Assembly (NCBI GenBank): GCA_017992765.1
Contig: JAGOOA010000028.1
Location: 1-33,157, forward strand
Length of the DNA: 33,157 nucleotides
Direction: 5' to 3'
Source of the DNA: Syntrophorhabdaceae bacterium
GTDB taxonomy: Bacteria; Desulfobacterota; Syntrophorhabdia; Syntrophorhabdales; Syntrophorhabdaceae
The position numbers and the translations under genes are program-made. Under the pieces are notes generated by a model. That model was not told where the DNA came from. It ran no database searches and saw nothing but the letters and a program-made list of their open reading frames with translations. Positions 31,788 to 33,157 of the stretch are shown here, in pieces. The number at the start of each line of letters is the position of its first letter. Positions within the stretch are counted from its first letter, which is position 1.

Positions 31788-31816
31788 AGTATACATAACG
31801 CGCCCCACCTATGCAA
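31788..31816 (-). promoter_or_regulatory. Promoter of the Mn-riboswitch transcript
   Basis: On the minus strand TTGCAT (31816-31811), a 17-bp spacer and TATACT (31793-31788). Predicted start near 31781, just before the aptamer. Confidence 0.6.
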
Positions 31817-31829
31817 CAACTAAGATCGA

Positions 31830-31847
31830 TACAAAAACTATACAATT
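31830..31847 (+). repeat. Dispersed intergenic repeat, copy 3 (core only)
   Basis: TACAAAAACTATACAATT matches the core of copy 2 at 16 of 18 positions. It lies just upstream of the riboswitch promoter and 46 bases from the tRNA fragment; the ACCAGAACG part is not conserved here. Confidence 0.5.
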
Positions 31848-31893
31848 TTGAGGGGTGAAAGAACCTCTGTGATGTGTAACCTATTGAAAAAAC

Positions 31894-31938
31894 TGGTGGA
31901 GCTGAAGGGGATCGAACCCTCGACCTCTTGACTGCCAG
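31894..31938 (-). other. 3' half of tRNA-Ala(GGC): probable attachment-site remnant
   Basis: On the minus strand 45 bases correspond to tRNA positions 32-76. They comprise anticodon loop CTGGCAG with GGC at 34-36, 3' stem TCAAG, variable loop AGGTC, T-arm GAGGG-TTCGATC-CCCTT, acceptor CAGCTCC with the Ala-specific U70, A73 and CCA. No D-arm or 5' acceptor exists upstream; the sequence before C32 does not pair with TCAAG. A break exactly at the anticodon loop is the usual crossover point of tyrosine integrases. The intact gene is expected beyond the right edge. Confidence 0.7.
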
Positions 31939-32370
31939 ATAGGCCTGGAGGCAGCCGGTAAACTATCCCTTGCTCTCTTCTGCTTGATATTGCTGGAAAA
32001 AGGAGAGGGCAAGGGGTTTTTTCTTTGACGATATTCTCCCTTATTTGACGATTCTATTTCACATTTACTTCACAGTGGAAAAGAATTCTTTTTCCAGACC
32101 CCCCTCTACCGAACAGAATTTCAAAAGGATCCCCACCATATGGCCTTTACGTCAACCTCGTATGTAAAAATCTCTCAATAAGAAACAAATTAGGCTTTCC
32201 CCATATCAAAAACGAGCTGGATAGGTAGCACTTCCTGCGATCATGAGTCTCCTTTTCTCTTCTTGCTGCCTCATTACAATCTGTAATACCGGAGGCGCCT
32301 TCATCCAAAGAAGCTGACACCTCTTGCACCATCGTTGACAGGTACCGTGAACCATGAAACGAAAATATCC
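31939..32370. other. Gene-free, AT-richer stretch next to the att remnant
   Basis: No convincing gene on either strand. It contains two direct copies of TTTGACGAT 20 bp apart (32024-32032 and 32044-32052) and a palindrome GGAAAAGAATTCTTTTTCC (32077-32095). These could be integrase arm sites or regulatory sequence; neither is proven. Confidence 0.5.
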
Positions 32371-32400
32371 TTGCAAAACCTCTACAAACTTGCATACTAT
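32371..32400 (+). promoter_or_regulatory. Candidate promoter for the Cys-rich gene at 32461
   Basis: TTGCAA (32371-32376), an 18-bp spacer and TACTAT (32395-32400), about 55 bases before the gene. Confidence 0.35.
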
Positions 32401-32460
32401 TTTGTATGGCACAGACAAGATTCGTAATGGAATAAAGATGAGAAACAGGGGGAAGACATC

Positions 32461-32853
32461 ATGAAAAGGTTTCCGCTCGTTATGGCAACCGCGGCGCTTC
32501 TGGTGGTGTACTCCTCCTCGGGGGAGGCATGGGAAGTAAAGGTCAAGAACTCGTGCCATGCAGATGTCGAGATCTTTGTCAAAGGGCAGGACCTGACCTA
32601 CTTTGATTCTGTTGACTGCAAGGTGAAGGTGGCGAGTGGCGAGACGGGAATCTGCAGGCTGCGCGGGGGGCTATGCTCAAGCAAGATCTCCGGACATTAT
32701 TATGTGAAAGATTCTTCTGGGAAAACCTATGAAGAAAAGCTTGACCCCATCTTCTGCACTACCCCCAACGTTTTTTTTAAAACTGCGACGTGCTGCTGGA
32801 ATGTGAATGCGGAGGTCACCACGTCAGGTCATTGTCGTCTTGAACTGCGTTAG
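32461..32853 (+). CDS. Small Cys-rich exported protein, function unknown
   Basis: 130 residues. The signal peptide is MKRFPLVMATAALLVVYSSS, with probable cleavage near GEA-W. The mature part WEVKVKNSCHADVEIFVKGQ is followed by eight cysteines in total, including TCC-W, and ends VTTSGHCRLELR. The early VKVxN strand and the TATC(C)W...LEL ending recall the protein at 19803-20204, and its signal peptide matches the remnant at 29051. AGGGGGA precedes the ATG. No domain is recognised. A disulfide-bonded beta-sandwich secreted protein is the most that can be said. It lies on the inferred element side of the tRNA remnant. Confidence 0.65.
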   Translation: MKRFPLVMATAALLVVYSSSGEAWEVKVKNSCHADVEIFVKGQDLTYFDSVDCKVKVASGETGICRLRGGLCSSKISGHYYVKDSSGKTYEEKLDPIFCTTPNVFFKTATCCWNVNAEVTTSGHCRLELR

Positions 32854-33005
32854 GCGACCCTTCGTTGGCAATATGGATCGACAGTTGCTTCATAGGGGGA
32901 AAGGAAACACAGTAATCTCTTTCTCTCCATAATCATCCATTCCCTCTCGGCTGCCCCCCATTCGCTTGTAGGTGACAATTCACACCTGTAATTGGCATTC
33001 ATCGT

Positions 33006-33157
33006 TCATCCCCCGCTATGCATCCTTGTGATAATTTCCTGCAGAATCAAAGAACCGGCGTTCTCCGGGTTATAGTCGACGCTCGCCGGCAAAAGAGGCC
33101 TCAGATCATTGATAAATCCCGGATGCTTCAGCTTGTCCAGTACGTTTGCTTTCAGGC
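33006..33157 (-). CDS. C-terminus of a probable AbiEii-type nucleotidyltransferase toxin (partial)
   Basis: An open minus-strand frame enters from the right edge and ends at TGA 33008-33006, giving 49 residues. The sequence (VLDKLKHPGFINDLRPLLPA, SVDYNPENAG, SLILQEIITRM) resembles the end of AbiEii/AbiGii-type nucleotidyltransferases, which often close with a 'p.F..DlrplLp' segment. These are toxins of type IV toxin-antitoxin and abortive-infection systems, common on integrated elements. The catalytic part lies outside the window, so this is a tentative call. Confidence 0.4.
   Translation of the reverse strand, partial: LKANVLDKLKHPGFINDLRPLLPASVDYNPENAGSLILQEIITRMHSGG

Noticed and set aside
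31894-31968. Intact tRNA or 3' end of a tmRNA
   Set aside because: No 5' acceptor or D-arm precedes the fragment. A tmRNA start with GGGGCTG is absent in the expected region near 32250, and the GGC anticodon, U70 and T-arm fit tRNA-Ala(GGC).
32850-33002. Minus-strand 50-codon ORF just after the partial toxin-like gene
   Set aside because: It has only a G-run for a ribosome site, an unusual composition (many Trp, Cys, Arg and Met) and overlaps the 3' end of the gene at 32461; no family resemblance.

Overview
The window reads as one stretch of a GC-rich, Gram-negative chromosome. The best fit is the former Deltaproteobacteria (Desulfobacterota), possibly a syntrophic aromatic degrader. That guess rests on a benzoate-CoA-ligase-type enzyme beside a TAXI binding protein, a PAS protein with a C-terminal CxxC...CPxC knuckle, SCPU-type surface proteins and many lipoproteins. 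It is inference from gene content; no rRNA or taxonomic marker is present.

Left edge (1-442): the first bases are the end of an IS481-like element (transposase N-terminus on the minus strand, truncated by the window). A cluster of palindromic CCCTCTCCC/GGGAGAGGG repeats follows. Next come a class V aminotransferase (+) and, convergent to it, a minus-strand operon of MoxR ATPase, DUF58 protein and DUF4129-type membrane protein. Upstream of that operon and on the same strand are a BaeSR-like response regulator and sensor kinase. Diverging from the kinase is a four-gene tripartite efflux operon: outer-membrane lipoprotein, periplasmic adaptor, ABC ATPase and MacB-type permease. The ATPase carries an in-frame 81-bp tandem repeat in its N-terminus.

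Middle (12.3-18.6 kb): an OmpA-type lipoprotein; an NADPH-dependent FMN reductase followed by an overlapping 50-residue ORF; an MscS channel; a VOC protein; a benzoate-CoA-ligase-family enzyme; and a TAXI binding protein that appears anchored in the membrane at both ends.

Right-middle (18.6-24.6 kb): a tandem pair of SCPU-domain secreted proteins driven by a near-consensus promoter with a CRP/FNR-type site at -41.5. Divergent from them is a run of small exported proteins, including an LprI-like lysozyme inhibitor and a Cys-rich protein. Then come a PAS/zinc-knuckle protein, two overlapping lipoprotein genes and a P1-family (DmpA/NylC-like) N-terminal hydrolase.

Right (24.6-33.2 kb): the modABC molybdate transporter, whose promoter overlaps a ModE-like operator; a nine-repeat WG lipoprotein; a decayed signal-peptide gene; a twin-CX3C Cys-rich exported protein; an outer-membrane beta-barrel; and a TMEM165/GDT1-type Mn exporter under a complete yybP-ykoY manganese riboswitch with promoter and terminator. 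Immediately beyond lies the 3' half of a tRNA-Ala(GGC), starting exactly in the anticodon loop. It is the expected scar of tyrosine-recombinase integration. The gene-poor, AT-richer sequence to its right, with a Cys-rich exported protein and the end of a probable AbiEii-type toxin gene, is then likely inside an integrated element that continues past the window. A 32-bp sequence recurs in two intergenic regions, and its 18-bp core recurs in a third.
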